Shown here one piece after another: positions 9,830 to 17,774 of a stretch of DNA of 63,804 bases (positions are counted from its first letter, which is position 1; every line of letters begins with the position of its first letter). The position numbers and the translations under genes are program-made. The notes below the pieces were generated by a model. It saw nothing but the letters and a program-made list of their open reading frames with translations, did no database searches and was not told the origin of the DNA. Where the stretch lies: NCBI GenBank assembly GCA_945787445.1, contig CALZHT010000023.1:1-63804 (forward strand), written 5' to 3'. This DNA is from an uncultured Desulfobulbaceae bacterium (lineage in GTDB: Bacteria; Desulfobacterota; Desulfobulbia; Desulfobulbales; CALZHT01).

Positions 9830-10075
9830 ATGGAATTTGAGTTTGACGCTGAGAAATCTAGTGTCAATCAGAAAAAACATGGAATCGATTTTATCGAAGC
9901 GCAGGCACTTTGGGAGGATCCCGATTTATTGGAAATACCTGCTAAAACCATTGATGAGCCGAGATTCTTAGTTGTTGGAAAAATTGAAGGAAAACCCTGG
10001 TACCGCAGCGAAATTATCAGGATCATATCTGTGCGCAGGCCAAGAGATGAGGAGGTTGAGTTGTATGAAAGCTAA
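9830..10075 (+). CDS. brnT: BrnT-family toxin, apparently shortened internally
   Basis: 81 residues. The start FEFDAEKSSVNQKKHGIDF and the block DEPRFLVVGKIEGKPW are typical of BrnT (DUF497) ribonuclease toxins, and the end IRIISVRRPRDEEVELYES matches the family tail. Between GKPW and YRSEIIRIIS, about five residues of the usual W-S-A-x-I-T-Y-R strand are absent, so one core beta strand is probably broken. It overlaps brnA by 11 bases. BrnT cleaves RNA and is neutralised by BrnA. The frame is open and the family call is firm, but activity is doubtful because of the missing strand. Locus AT content is higher than in the flanking genes, consistent with transfer. Confidence 0.85.
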   Translation: MEFEFDAEKSSVNQKKHGIDFIEAQALWEDPDLLEIPAKTIDEPRFLVVGKIEGKPWYRSEIIRIISVRRPRDEEVELYES

Positions 10076-10292
10076 AGATTTGGACAAGAAATTTGATGAA
10101 GGAGAAGGCATAATTAAGCATCTCGACCTTTCCAAGGCCAAAAGGCCTGAGCAAGAACAAAAAAGAGTTAATGTTGATTTTCCATTATGGATGATACATT
10201 CGTTAGATAAGGAAGCAAAGCGTCTCGGAGTACCACGACAATCAATTATCAAGGTCTGGATTGCTGAAAGATTGCAGAAAATTGCAGTCTAA
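10065..10292 (+). CDS. brnA: BrnA-type antitoxin (ribbon-helix-helix)
   Basis: 75 residues from the ATG at 10065, which overlaps the end of brnT. The C-terminal half (KRVNVDFPLWMIHSLDKEAK, RLGVPRQSIIKVWIAERLQK) is an RHH/CopG-like DNA-binding fold as in BrnA antitoxins. Antitoxins of this type bind the toxin and repress their own operon. No stop or frameshift is seen. GGAGG lies just upstream (10050-10055) for translation. Confidence 0.85.
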   Translation: MKAKDLDKKFDEGEGIIKHLDLSKAKRPEQEQKRVNVDFPLWMIHSLDKEAKRLGVPRQSIIKVWIAERLQKIAV

Positions 10293-10471
10293 ATGGATTC
10301 CTGTTTTGTTTATAAAGAAAGCAAAATTCAGGGGAAAGTAACTAGGGACTGTTCTAAATCCTACCGGTCTCTTCAATATCCTAGAAAAATTTCAGGCCGA
10401 CTCAGTACCTCTTCCGCAGGCAAGGCGTGAATCCCCTGGCCCAAAGAATAGGTCTTGCCACCAGCACAACC

Positions 10472-11872
10472 CTATTGCTGGATCTCCACCTCATACTCTT
10501 TGATCTTGCTGAGGAGAGATGGAAAGCTTATCTCCAGCAGCTCCGCCGCTTTGCTGCGATTGCCGTCTGTTGCCTTCAGAGCTTTCTCGATCAAGCGTTT
10601 TTCCCAAACTTTCTTGGCCCCTTTCAACGAATAGCCACTGAACATGTCATTAATAGTGCCGGCGGCCGGATACGTTTTTAGTTCCTCCGGGAAATATTCA
10701 GGCTGCAACACGTTGCTTTCGGCCAGGACCATGGCACGCTCGATGACATTTTCCAGCTCGCGGATATTGCCCGGCCATTGGTATTTCAACAGGAGAGCCA
10801 TGGCTGCTGGCGCAATATCCTCCATGTTTTTGCCCATTTTTTCATTGAACTTGTCAACAAAGCACTTGGCCAGCAGCGGTATGTCTTCCACGCGCTCACG
10901 CAGCGGCGGCAGCTTGATGGGCATGACATTGAGACGGTAAAAGAGGTCTTCTCTGAATCTGTAGTTTTTGATTTCCTCCTCCAGGTTTTTTGAGGTTGCC
11001 GCAATCACTCTGACATCGACAATCCGTGTTTCGTTTGTCCCCAGGGGCCGTATTTCATTTTCCTGCAGGACGCGGAGCAGTTTGACCTGCAGGGACAGGG
11101 GGAGTTCCCCGGCCTCATCGAGAAAAATCGTGCCCTGATCCGCTTCTTCGAACAAACCTTTTTTGTCCTTGTCCGCCCCGGTGAACGCCCCTTTTTTAAA
11201 ACCGAACAGCTCACTTTCCAGAAGATTTTCAGGAATGCCACCGCAATTCACCGGGACAAAGGGTTTGTCAGCCCGCTCGCCGCTGAAATGGATGGCTTTG
11301 GCCATGAGTTCCTTGCCGGTGCCGGACTCGCCGGTCACCAGCACAGTGGTATTATAGTCTGACACCTTGCGGGCCAGGGCAAATACCCCCTGCATGGCCT
11401 TGCTTTTCGCCGTCATAGTGCCGAAGTTGTAGTTTTCACGGATATTTTCGATCTGCGACCGGAGTTGGATGTTTTCTCTTCGTAAACTTTCCCTTTCTTC
11501 CGCCTTTTTCAGGGTAAGAAGAACTTCATCCGGTTTAAACGGTTTGGAGATAAAATCGTAGGCTCCTTCCTTCATGGCTGCAATGGCCATGTCGATGGTG
11601 CCGTATGCCGACATCATGATGACCGTTGAATTGACGATTAAATCTTTAGCTGCCTGTAAAAATTCCATGCCGTTCATGGCCGGCATTTTCACATCGCAGA
11701 GAATGTAATCGTAATAATGTTCCTTGGTCTTCTGGAGGCCTTGTTTGCCGTCTTCGGCCAATTCAACTTCATAGCCGGCCTGTTCGGCCAGAACGGAAAG
11801 CATGTGGCGCATGTTTTCTTCATCATCCATGATCAGAATCTTGTGTTGCGCAGGATATGTAGTTTTTTTCAT
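10472..11872 (-). CDS. Sigma-54-dependent two-component response regulator (NtrC family)
   Basis: 466 residues: receiver domain with MDDEE at 15-19, phospho-acceptor D60 (LCDVKMP) and K110; AAA+ domain with Walker A GESGTGKE at 181-188 and the sigma-54 contact loop GAFTGA at 228-233; and a C-terminal Fis-type helix-turn-helix (NRSKAAELLEISFPSLLSKI). It activates RNA polymerase-sigma-54 at enhancer-dependent promoters. Its start overlaps the end of the kinase gene by 4 bases, so the two are co-translated and are cognate partners. The proximity to pilus genes suggests a PilS/PilR-like role, but this is inference only; the target genes are not shown by the sequence. Confidence 0.92.
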   Translation of the reverse strand: MKKTTYPAQHKILIMDDEENMRHMLSVLAEQAGYEVELAEDGKQGLQKTKEHYYDYILCDVKMPAMNGMEFLQAAKDLIVNSTVIMMSAYGTIDMAIAAMKEGAYDFISKPFKPDEVLLTLKKAEERESLRRENIQLRSQIENIRENYNFGTMTAKSKAMQGVFALARKVSDYNTTVLVTGESGTGKELMAKAIHFSGERADKPFVPVNCGGIPENLLESELFGFKKGAFTGADKDKKGLFEEADQGTIFLDEAGELPLSLQVKLLRVLQENEIRPLGTNETRIVDVRVIAATSKNLEEEIKNYRFREDLFYRLNVMPIKLPPLRERVEDIPLLAKCFVDKFNEKMGKNMEDIAPAAMALLLKYQWPGNIRELENVIERAMVLAESNVLQPEYFPEELKTYPAAGTINDMFSGYSLKGAKKVWEKRLIEKALKATDGNRSKAAELLEISFPSLLSKIKEYEVEIQQ

Positions 11873-13431
11873 GAGATATTCCGGAATTCCTGTTTTTGCC
11901 TTTTTTCTTGAGTGTCAGGGAGGGGCAAATGGATGGTAAAGGTGGTGCCTTTCCCTGGTGCGCTTTCCGCCCTTATCCGGCCGCCCAGACTGTCGATGAT
12001 CATGTAACATATTGACAGCCCAAGACCTGTTCCTTTCCCTGGTTCTTTGGTGGTATAGAACGGATCAAAGATGACGCCCAGCAATTCTTCATCGATACCC
12101 GGACCGTTGTCGGAAAAGAGTATGGTGAGATTTTTTTGGTTTGATGATGCCTCAATTTCTGTCTTGATAACTATTATGCCATCTGCTTTGTCTTTGACGG
12201 CTGCAATTGCATCGGAGGCGTTAATCATCAGGTTAATAAAGACCTGCCGCAGCTGGTTCGGGTCGGCCGCGATGATATCGGACTCTGCGGTAAGGGAGAG
12301 CTCAATACCAATACTTGCGGTGAGCGGCTGAATGGATAGAATATTTTTTACATCTTCAATCACGGTGTGCACGGAAACCGATTGGATGACATCATCACTG
12401 GAGCGGGAAAAATCGAGCAGCTGTCTGATGATCACATTTATTCTGTTTATTTCGTTTTCCGCTCTCCTGATGAAATCCTTTTTCTGACCATCCTCGAGAT
12501 TGTCTTGTTTCAACAGGTCAAAATACCCCAGAACTATGCCGATGGGATTGCCTATCTCATGGGCTATACCGGCAGAAAGCCGGCCGATGGAGGCCAGTTT
12601 TTCAGCACAGATTATTTCATTCTGGGCCTTTCGCAACTCCTGATTCGTCTGTTCAAGCGAATTGACCGTGGACCGCAATCTGATTTTGTCCTGATTAATA
12701 CGATGGAGCATTTGGTTGAGCGACCGGGAAAGCATACCGAATTCGTTGTCTTTTTTTTCGGGGAAAAAACTCAGAAACTCTTCAGCTGTAAAGGTTTCGG
12801 TCCTGGCCATAAGCTTGTTGATCGGTCTGATGAAGATCTTGTGGAAACGGAAAAAGCCCAATACGGTCAAGACGCATATATTGATAAAGAAGTAGACCAC
12901 CAAAACCTGCCGTGAATCGCGAAGGGTTTGATAGATGTTCTCAAGCGACACTGCGATGCTTATGCATCCCGATACAGCAGCTTTTTCTATAAAAGGAACC
13001 GAAATCAGGGCATATTTGTTTTGGGCCCATAAAAAATCCCAGGTTGAACCTGCAAACCCGGTGGCAATTTCTTTAGATGTTATGGAATCGGAGGCATTTT
13101 GGTCTAAATATTGTGCTATGGAACAATCGTTGCCGTCCATGTACGTCTGATTGAGGTTCTGTTCAAAAACAGCCACGCACGAAGCTTTCGCCTCACTCAT
13201 AAGCCTCCTGATTTCTCCTTTCTCTCTGCTGCTTATTTTTGCGAGACCAGTGGGCGTTTGCCTTAGAATCGATTGAATTGATGAGATAAGAAGATAGCCT
13301 TTTGAAATTTCCTGCTTCAAGAGATTGTTGCGCTCAATGCCGAGCATGACAAAAGCGATGAGCAGCATGGAAATGGCCAGCAGGATGGCAAGATCTATGA
13401 TGATATGTATTTTCAGTCCCCGTCTATACAT
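11869..13431 (-). CDS. Membrane sensor histidine kinase (NtrB-like)
   Basis: 520 residues. TM1 about 10-32, periplasmic sensor region about 33-173, TM2 about 174-196, then HAMP-like linker and coiled coil, HisKA with the phospho-acceptor His291 in LSAGIAHEIGNPIGIV, and a HATPase domain with N box (LINASDA), G1 (DNGPGI) and G2 (GKGTGLGLSI). The HEIGNP box is typical of kinases that partner NtrC-type regulators. Its last 4 bases overlap the downstream regulator. The ligand sensed by the periplasmic segment is not recognisable. Confidence 0.9.
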   Translation of the reverse strand: MYRRGLKIHIIIDLAILLAISMLLIAFVMLGIERNNLLKQEISKGYLLISSIQSILRQTPTGLAKISSREKGEIRRLMSEAKASCVAVFEQNLNQTYMDGNDCSIAQYLDQNASDSITSKEIATGFAGSTWDFLWAQNKYALISVPFIEKAAVSGCISIAVSLENIYQTLRDSRQVLVVYFFINICVLTVLGFFRFHKIFIRPINKLMARTETFTAEEFLSFFPEKKDNEFGMLSRSLNQMLHRINQDKIRLRSTVNSLEQTNQELRKAQNEIICAEKLASIGRLSAGIAHEIGNPIGIVLGYFDLLKQDNLEDGQKKDFIRRAENEINRINVIIRQLLDFSRSSDDVIQSVSVHTVIEDVKNILSIQPLTASIGIELSLTAESDIIAADPNQLRQVFINLMINASDAIAAVKDKADGIIVIKTEIEASSNQKNLTILFSDNGPGIDEELLGVIFDPFYTTKEPGKGTGLGLSICYMIIDSLGGRIRAESAPGKGTTFTIHLPLPDTQEKRQKQEFRNIS

Positions 13432-13735
13432 AAATCAAGAAACTACCCAGAGGTATGGCTCTTGCACATTCGGCCACAGGTGGAATGGGAATCGTTGGGT
13501 TTTGGTATGGAAGCAATACGTATCCTTACGCCTGTTTTTTTTGCCTTACGGTATTTCGCTATTCAGAAGATAAGCCTCTATTTCCATTATAGATAAGTTG
13601 ATGGAAAAGTCCATGAATGCCTGAAGCAGCGCGAATTATTGTCGAGGTAAGGTGGGAATGCATTTATATTATGCACATTATGGATTAACCGTTGCCCGGT
13701 TGCGTATAGGGTAAATTGTCAGACCGTGAACGGGT
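13432..13735. other. 304-base gap upstream of the kinase gene
   Basis: Lies between the start of the kinase gene and the end of the broken mscS-like gene, both on the minus strand. It should contain the kinase promoter, but I see no convincing -35/-10 or -24/-12 pair, no RNA gene and no convincing reading frame. Confidence 0.5.
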
Positions 13736-14341
13736 TTATTTTTCCTTCCCTTTTGGTAAAACCAAGGGCTTGCTCAGTATATGCTGGCTCAGACTTTCCG
13801 TGTTCTCTCCCGGTTTGCAGCGCAGCGTTTTCTGGAAAAAGATGTTGTTGGGGATTTGGGTCTGTACGGGATTGCCTGGTGAATCCTGATGTTCTTCCAA
13901 GGTGGTGAACATAATATTGAAACTGACAACCTTGCCCTTCAGGCCGCTGCCGCCGACCGGTTCCACCACTTCTATTACACAACCAATCTGGAAATGCCGG
14001 AAAATCATGAGAACCAGCGCGCAGAGCATGTTGCTTAATATGGACCACACCGCGATGAAACCAATGGCCACCATCCCGGCAATGGTCAGCAGGCCCGCCA
14101 TAATATTGGTCACCTTCACCCCGGAATGCTGGAGAATCTAAATAAGAATTACTATTATGATGGCCCATTTAACAATTTTTTTTGATATGGCAAAGACGGG
14201 CTGCGGGATTAATTCATTATCCGCCAAGGACTTGAGGCCCCGTTTGATAATATAATAGGCCGTCATGCCCAGGAGGATCAGGATTGCAATGCCAATGGCC
14301 TTGGAACCCTATTGGGAAAGATTTTCTGTGGGAAATTGCAA
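13736..14341 (-). pseudogene. MscS-family mechanosensitive channel gene interrupted by two in-frame TAG codons
   Basis: One continuous 202-codon frame runs from a TTG at 14341 (AGAGGTGA just upstream) to TAA at 13736-13738 and aligns with the N-terminal helices, pore helix and beta domain of small MscS channels (MAGLLTIAGMVAIGFIAVWS, MLCALVLMIFRHFQIGCVIEV, FTTLEE, QTQIPNNIFF). It is broken by TAG at 14309-14311 and TAG at 14138-14140, where Trp or Leu codons would be expected. TAG is used as the normal terminator by several intact genes here (flgG, flgA, ppiD, mobA), so recoding is unlikely. An ATG- or GTG-started remnant from about 14119 could still be translated but would lack the first transmembrane helices. 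Confidence 0.75.
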
Positions 14342-14433
14342 GGTGTCACCTCTTTAAGTCGCATACGGTGTTGTTAGGTATTGTTGTAATCATTTTTTAA
14401 AGTAGCATTATTTCCTCAGGTTCGTCAAAAAAT

Positions 14434-14538
14434 GTAAGCGATTACAGGGCACGGCATCTGCTTTGACATCGGCCCATTCGTATACTGATGTAAAGCGAAC
14501 ACGCCTCTTTCGCGCCGCCCCACCCTGTAATCGCTTAC
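14434..14538. repeat. Inverted repeat of 16-bp perfect arms
   Basis: GTAAGCGATTACAGGG at 14434-14449 and its exact complement CCCTGTAATCGCTTAC at 14523-14538 flank about 73 bases of non-coding sequence. MITE- or REP-like; lies in the 460-base gap upstream of the second kinase gene. Confidence 0.75.
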
Positions 14539-14715
14539 TGGTTCTAGGGAAGCAGCGCTAGCCCTTGGTGGCTTGCCCCGTGATTGGTTAAAAAATGAAC
14601 ATTTCGTGCAGACGGACACGCCGCCTCTGCAACATGCTGTGTATAAGTTGTTGTGTTATCATGACAAAGTTTTATATTAAAGGGTAAGGTTCTGTTTAAC
14701 TTCAAGAATTGAAGC

Positions 14716-14770
14716 TCCCCGCGGCCCCGATTAAGCGGGATTTCCGCTTCGCTACAACAAGCCGCGGGGA
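14716..14770. repeat. Hairpin repeat (TCCCCGCGG arms) related to 45702-45740
   Basis: Arms TCCCCGCGG / CCGCGGGGA enclose a block (AAGCGGGATTTCCGCTTCGC, then TACAACAAGCC) that recurs with few changes at 45702-45740 after fliW. Dispersed non-coding repeat; it could act as a processing or attenuation hairpin. Confidence 0.6.
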
Positions 14771-14801
14771 ATGCGCTCGTTGATCGTGTTCATGGTGATA
14801 G

Positions 14802-16406
14802 ATGGAAAACGTACAACGTAAACTTGGCAACTATATTATTGCGGCCTTTATTGTAAATGTTTTTGCAATAATGAGCATCGGCGGTATCTGTATACTGATG
14901 GTTAAGGACATGGTCCATAACATCAACAAGCTGGAAGCGGAAAGTGAAAATGTTGCCAAGGCCGATGATATTAATAATACAATCCATAATATGATTTTTT
15001 CAATTCATCACGCAATCATTGAAACAGATAAATATCACTTGATCTATGCAATAGATATTGTTGAGGATGTAGCCGATGAGATTGCCATATATAAGGCCCA
15101 TGAAGAATATGGCGACGAACAACATAATAAGGAAGAAGTCGTCATCTTAACAGAAATTCAAGAGAATCTGACGGGGTTGAAAAACGAACTTGATGGAATC
15201 TACCAGCAATTCACCGAAGAAGGATTTATTGAAAAAACAGATCTGCGCAAGCTGGAAAGGTTTGGCAATTCCGTCCAGAATCTTACCGGCGAAATCAACA
15301 AGATCCACTTTGCAATAATCGCCAACAAGGTGCAGGATTCTTATGAAAAGATGTATTTCATCCTCTTTCTGTACATAGTTTCGTCAGTGGTGGGCATCAT
15401 GGCATCAGTGGTGGGATACCTTGTATTAACCCGGAATACGGTGGTTCCGATTAAGAGGCTGGCAAAAGCCACCCGCAAAGTCGCTGCCGGAGATCTTTCC
15501 GTACGGGTTGATACCAGATCTGTGACCGAAATCGGCTCGCTGTATGAATCCTTCAACGTGATGACCGAAAAACTCGAGGAGCATGAGAAGCGGAGGGAAG
15601 AATTTAAAAAGGAGTTGGAAAAGCAGGTGCTGGAAAGGACAAAAGAACTCCGCGCAGCCAATGAATCACTGAAGAAAGCACAGGCTGACCTGATCAGGAT
15701 GGAAAAAATCGCCACCCTGGGACAGATTGCCACCACGGTGAATCACGAAATAAAAACCCCGCTGAATTCGCTCTATATGAACCTGCAGCTTCTCGCAAAA
15801 AAAATCCGCAAGTATGAAGGGTGCGTTGATGAAGAGGCGTACGCCAATATGCTTTCTACTGCATCGATCATTGATCGTGAAATTGTCCGCATCAGCGGCA
15901 TATTGGAAGAATTTGTCAAGTATGCCCGTTTTGCTCCGCCTGATCTTCACAAAGGAGATATTAACAATCTGCTGCAGAATATTACCGGTCTGGTGGCCCA
16001 GAGCGCCAAGGAAGCTCAGGTGGAAATCAAGCTTTCCGTGGCCGATGCCATTGGATCCGTCATGCTCGATGAGAAGAAGATGACCCAGGCGCTGCTAAAT
16101 TTGTGTGTCAACGCCATCCATGCCATGCCGGACGGCGGCACCTTGACGTTGGAGAGCAGGGCTACGGATGATAAGGTGTTTGTGAGGGTTGCCGATACAG
16201 GAGGCGGCATTGCGCCGGAAGACCTGGAGAATATATTTAATCCCTTCTTCACCAAAAAGGAGGGCGGCCTCGGCTTCGGCCTGGCAATTGTGCAACGAAT
16301 CATTGAAGACCATAAAGGGCGGATAACCTGTCAGAGCAGAGTAGGGGAATATACTGAATTCCTCATCGAGCTGCCGGCCGGGGAATTCGACACAGAGAAC
16401 GAGTAA
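14802..16406 (+). CDS. Membrane sensor histidine kinase with helical periplasmic domain
   Basis: 534 residues: TM1 about 11-33, a mostly helical periplasmic domain about 34-185 (four-helix-bundle-like, rich in Glu and Ile), TM2 about 186-209, HAMP about 210-262, a coiled coil to about 300, HisKA with His315 (TTVNHEIKTPLNSLY), and HATPase with N box (LCVNAIHAMP), G1 (DTGGGI) and G2 (GLGFGLAIV). It autophosphorylates and passes phosphate to the regulator encoded immediately downstream, whose ATG overlaps its stop (TAATG). The sensed signal is unknown. No promoter is obvious in the repeat-bearing leader. Confidence 0.9.
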   Translation: MENVQRKLGNYIIAAFIVNVFAIMSIGGICILMVKDMVHNINKLEAESENVAKADDINNTIHNMIFSIHHAIIETDKYHLIYAIDIVEDVADEIAIYKAHEEYGDEQHNKEEVVILTEIQENLTGLKNELDGIYQQFTEEGFIEKTDLRKLERFGNSVQNLTGEINKIHFAIIANKVQDSYEKMYFILFLYIVSSVVGIMASVVGYLVLTRNTVVPIKRLAKATRKVAAGDLSVRVDTRSVTEIGSLYESFNVMTEKLEEHEKRREEFKKELEKQVLERTKELRAANESLKKAQADLIRMEKIATLGQIATTVNHEIKTPLNSLYMNLQLLAKKIRKYEGCVDEEAYANMLSTASIIDREIVRISGILEEFVKYARFAPPDLHKGDINNLLQNITGLVAQSAKEAQVEIKLSVADAIGSVMLDEKKMTQALLNLCVNAIHAMPDGGTLTLESRATDDKVFVRVADTGGGIAPEDLENIFNPFFTKKEGGLGFGLAIVQRIIEDHKGRITCQSRVGEYTEFLIELPAGEFDTENE

Positions 16407-17758
16407 TGCATCGCATGCAGAACGTAACAGTTTTGGTGGTTGATGATGATGCCATGACCAGGCAGACCCTTTCCATTGCCTTGGCGGATGACTATGAAAC
16501 AGTAACCGCTAAGGACGGCAGGGAGGCCTTGGACCTCTTCACCAGGGAGGATATCGACATCATTCTTTCAGATTTGGATATGCCCGGCATGAGCGGCATT
16601 GAGCTGCTCGAGGAGATAAGCAAATCCGAATCCGCCCCGCCGGTGATCATCATCACGGGACAGGGCACCATTGAATCGGCGGTGCAGGCCATGAAGCTCG
16701 GGGCTTATGATTTTGTCACCAAGCCGGTAAATATCGACCGCTTGATGCTGTTGATTGAAAAGACCCTGGAAAATAAGCGTCTAAAGGAAGAAAACGTCCG
16801 TCTCAAACAGAAGATCAGGGAAAGCTATCCGGACCTTAATCTGATCGGCGCCTCGCCGGAAATGAAAAAGATCACCGACCTTGCTCTGCAGGTGGCCTCC
16901 ACCAAGGCAACCGTGCTCATCGAGGGCGAAAGCGGCACCGGCAAAGAACTGGTGACCAACATCATCCATTATAACAGCCCGGTGGCGGACGGCCCCTTTA
17001 TTAAAATGAATTGCTCGGCCTTTGCCGAAGGAGTGCTTGAATCCGAGCTTTTCGGCCATGAAAAAGGGGCGTTTACCGGCGCCGTGGCCACGAAAAAGGG
17101 GAGGTTCGAGCTTGCCGATGGCGGTACCTTGTTCCTTGACGAAGTCGGGGAGATGCCGCCATCCATCCAGGTCAAACTTCTCAGGTTTCTGCAGGAAAAG
17201 GAGTTTGAACGGGTAGGCGGCAGCAAGACCTTGAAGGTGGATGTGCGCATCATTTCAGCAACAAACAAAAAGCTCGAAGACCTGGTCAAAGAAGGGACCT
17301 TCCGGGACGACCTCTACTACCGGCTCCGAGTGGTAAAGATCGAAGTGCCGCCGCTCCGCAAAAGAAAACAGGATATCGAGCCGCTGGTGGTCAATTTTAT
17401 CCGGAAATTTTCCCATCTGCACGGCAAACCGATCAAGGGGCTTTCCGACGAGGTGATGCATCTCATGAAAGGGTATAACTGGCCGGGCAATATTCGCGAA
17501 CTGATCAACTGCATCGAAAGCTCGGTGGTCATGTCACGATCAGACATTATCGATATTGACGTCATCCCGGAATATCTGACCTACCGGACCATTGACGCTG
17601 ATACGGACATGGAAGGCGGCCTGCTCCAGGACATGGAAAGAAAGACCATTGCCGAGGTTCTGAACGAAAGCGGCGGCGACAAGACCAAGGCTGCCAAGCG
17701 TCTTGGTATAGGCTTGCGCACCCTGTACCGCAAGATAGAAAAATACGGCCTCGATTGA
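16406..17758 (+). CDS. Sigma-54-dependent response regulator (NtrC family)
   Basis: 450 residues: receiver domain with DDD at 13-15, phospho-acceptor D56 (LSDLDMP) and K106; a short linker; AAA+ domain with Walker A GESGTGK at 174-180 and GAFTGA at 221-226; Fis-type HTH at the C-terminus (GDKTKAAKRLGIGLRTLYRK). Intact sigma-54 contact loop and arginine-finger region indicate an active enhancer-binding protein. It overlaps the kinase gene by one base and is its likely partner. Its targets are unknown; the sigma-54 promoters at 24819, 34079 and 37368 in this window are conceivable but untested. Confidence 0.92.
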   Translation: MHRMQNVTVLVVDDDAMTRQTLSIALADDYETVTAKDGREALDLFTREDIDIILSDLDMPGMSGIELLEEISKSESAPPVIIITGQGTIESAVQAMKLGAYDFVTKPVNIDRLMLLIEKTLENKRLKEENVRLKQKIRESYPDLNLIGASPEMKKITDLALQVASTKATVLIEGESGTGKELVTNIIHYNSPVADGPFIKMNCSAFAEGVLESELFGHEKGAFTGAVATKKGRFELADGGTLFLDEVGEMPPSIQVKLLRFLQEKEFERVGGSKTLKVDVRIISATNKKLEDLVKEGTFRDDLYYRLRVVKIEVPPLRKRKQDIEPLVVNFIRKFSHLHGKPIKGLSDEVMHLMKGYNWPGNIRELINCIESSVVMSRSDIIDIDVIPEYLTYRTIDADTDMEGGLLQDMERKTIAEVLNESGGDKTKAAKRLGIGLRTLYRKIEKYGLD

Positions 17759-17774
17759 TCCCAGCCATCGCTTC

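Noticed and set aside
13736-14341. Amber readthrough with pyrrolysine in the mscS-like gene as the main explanation
   Set aside because: TAG terminates several intact genes in the same window, so mutation is simpler; kept only as a check item.
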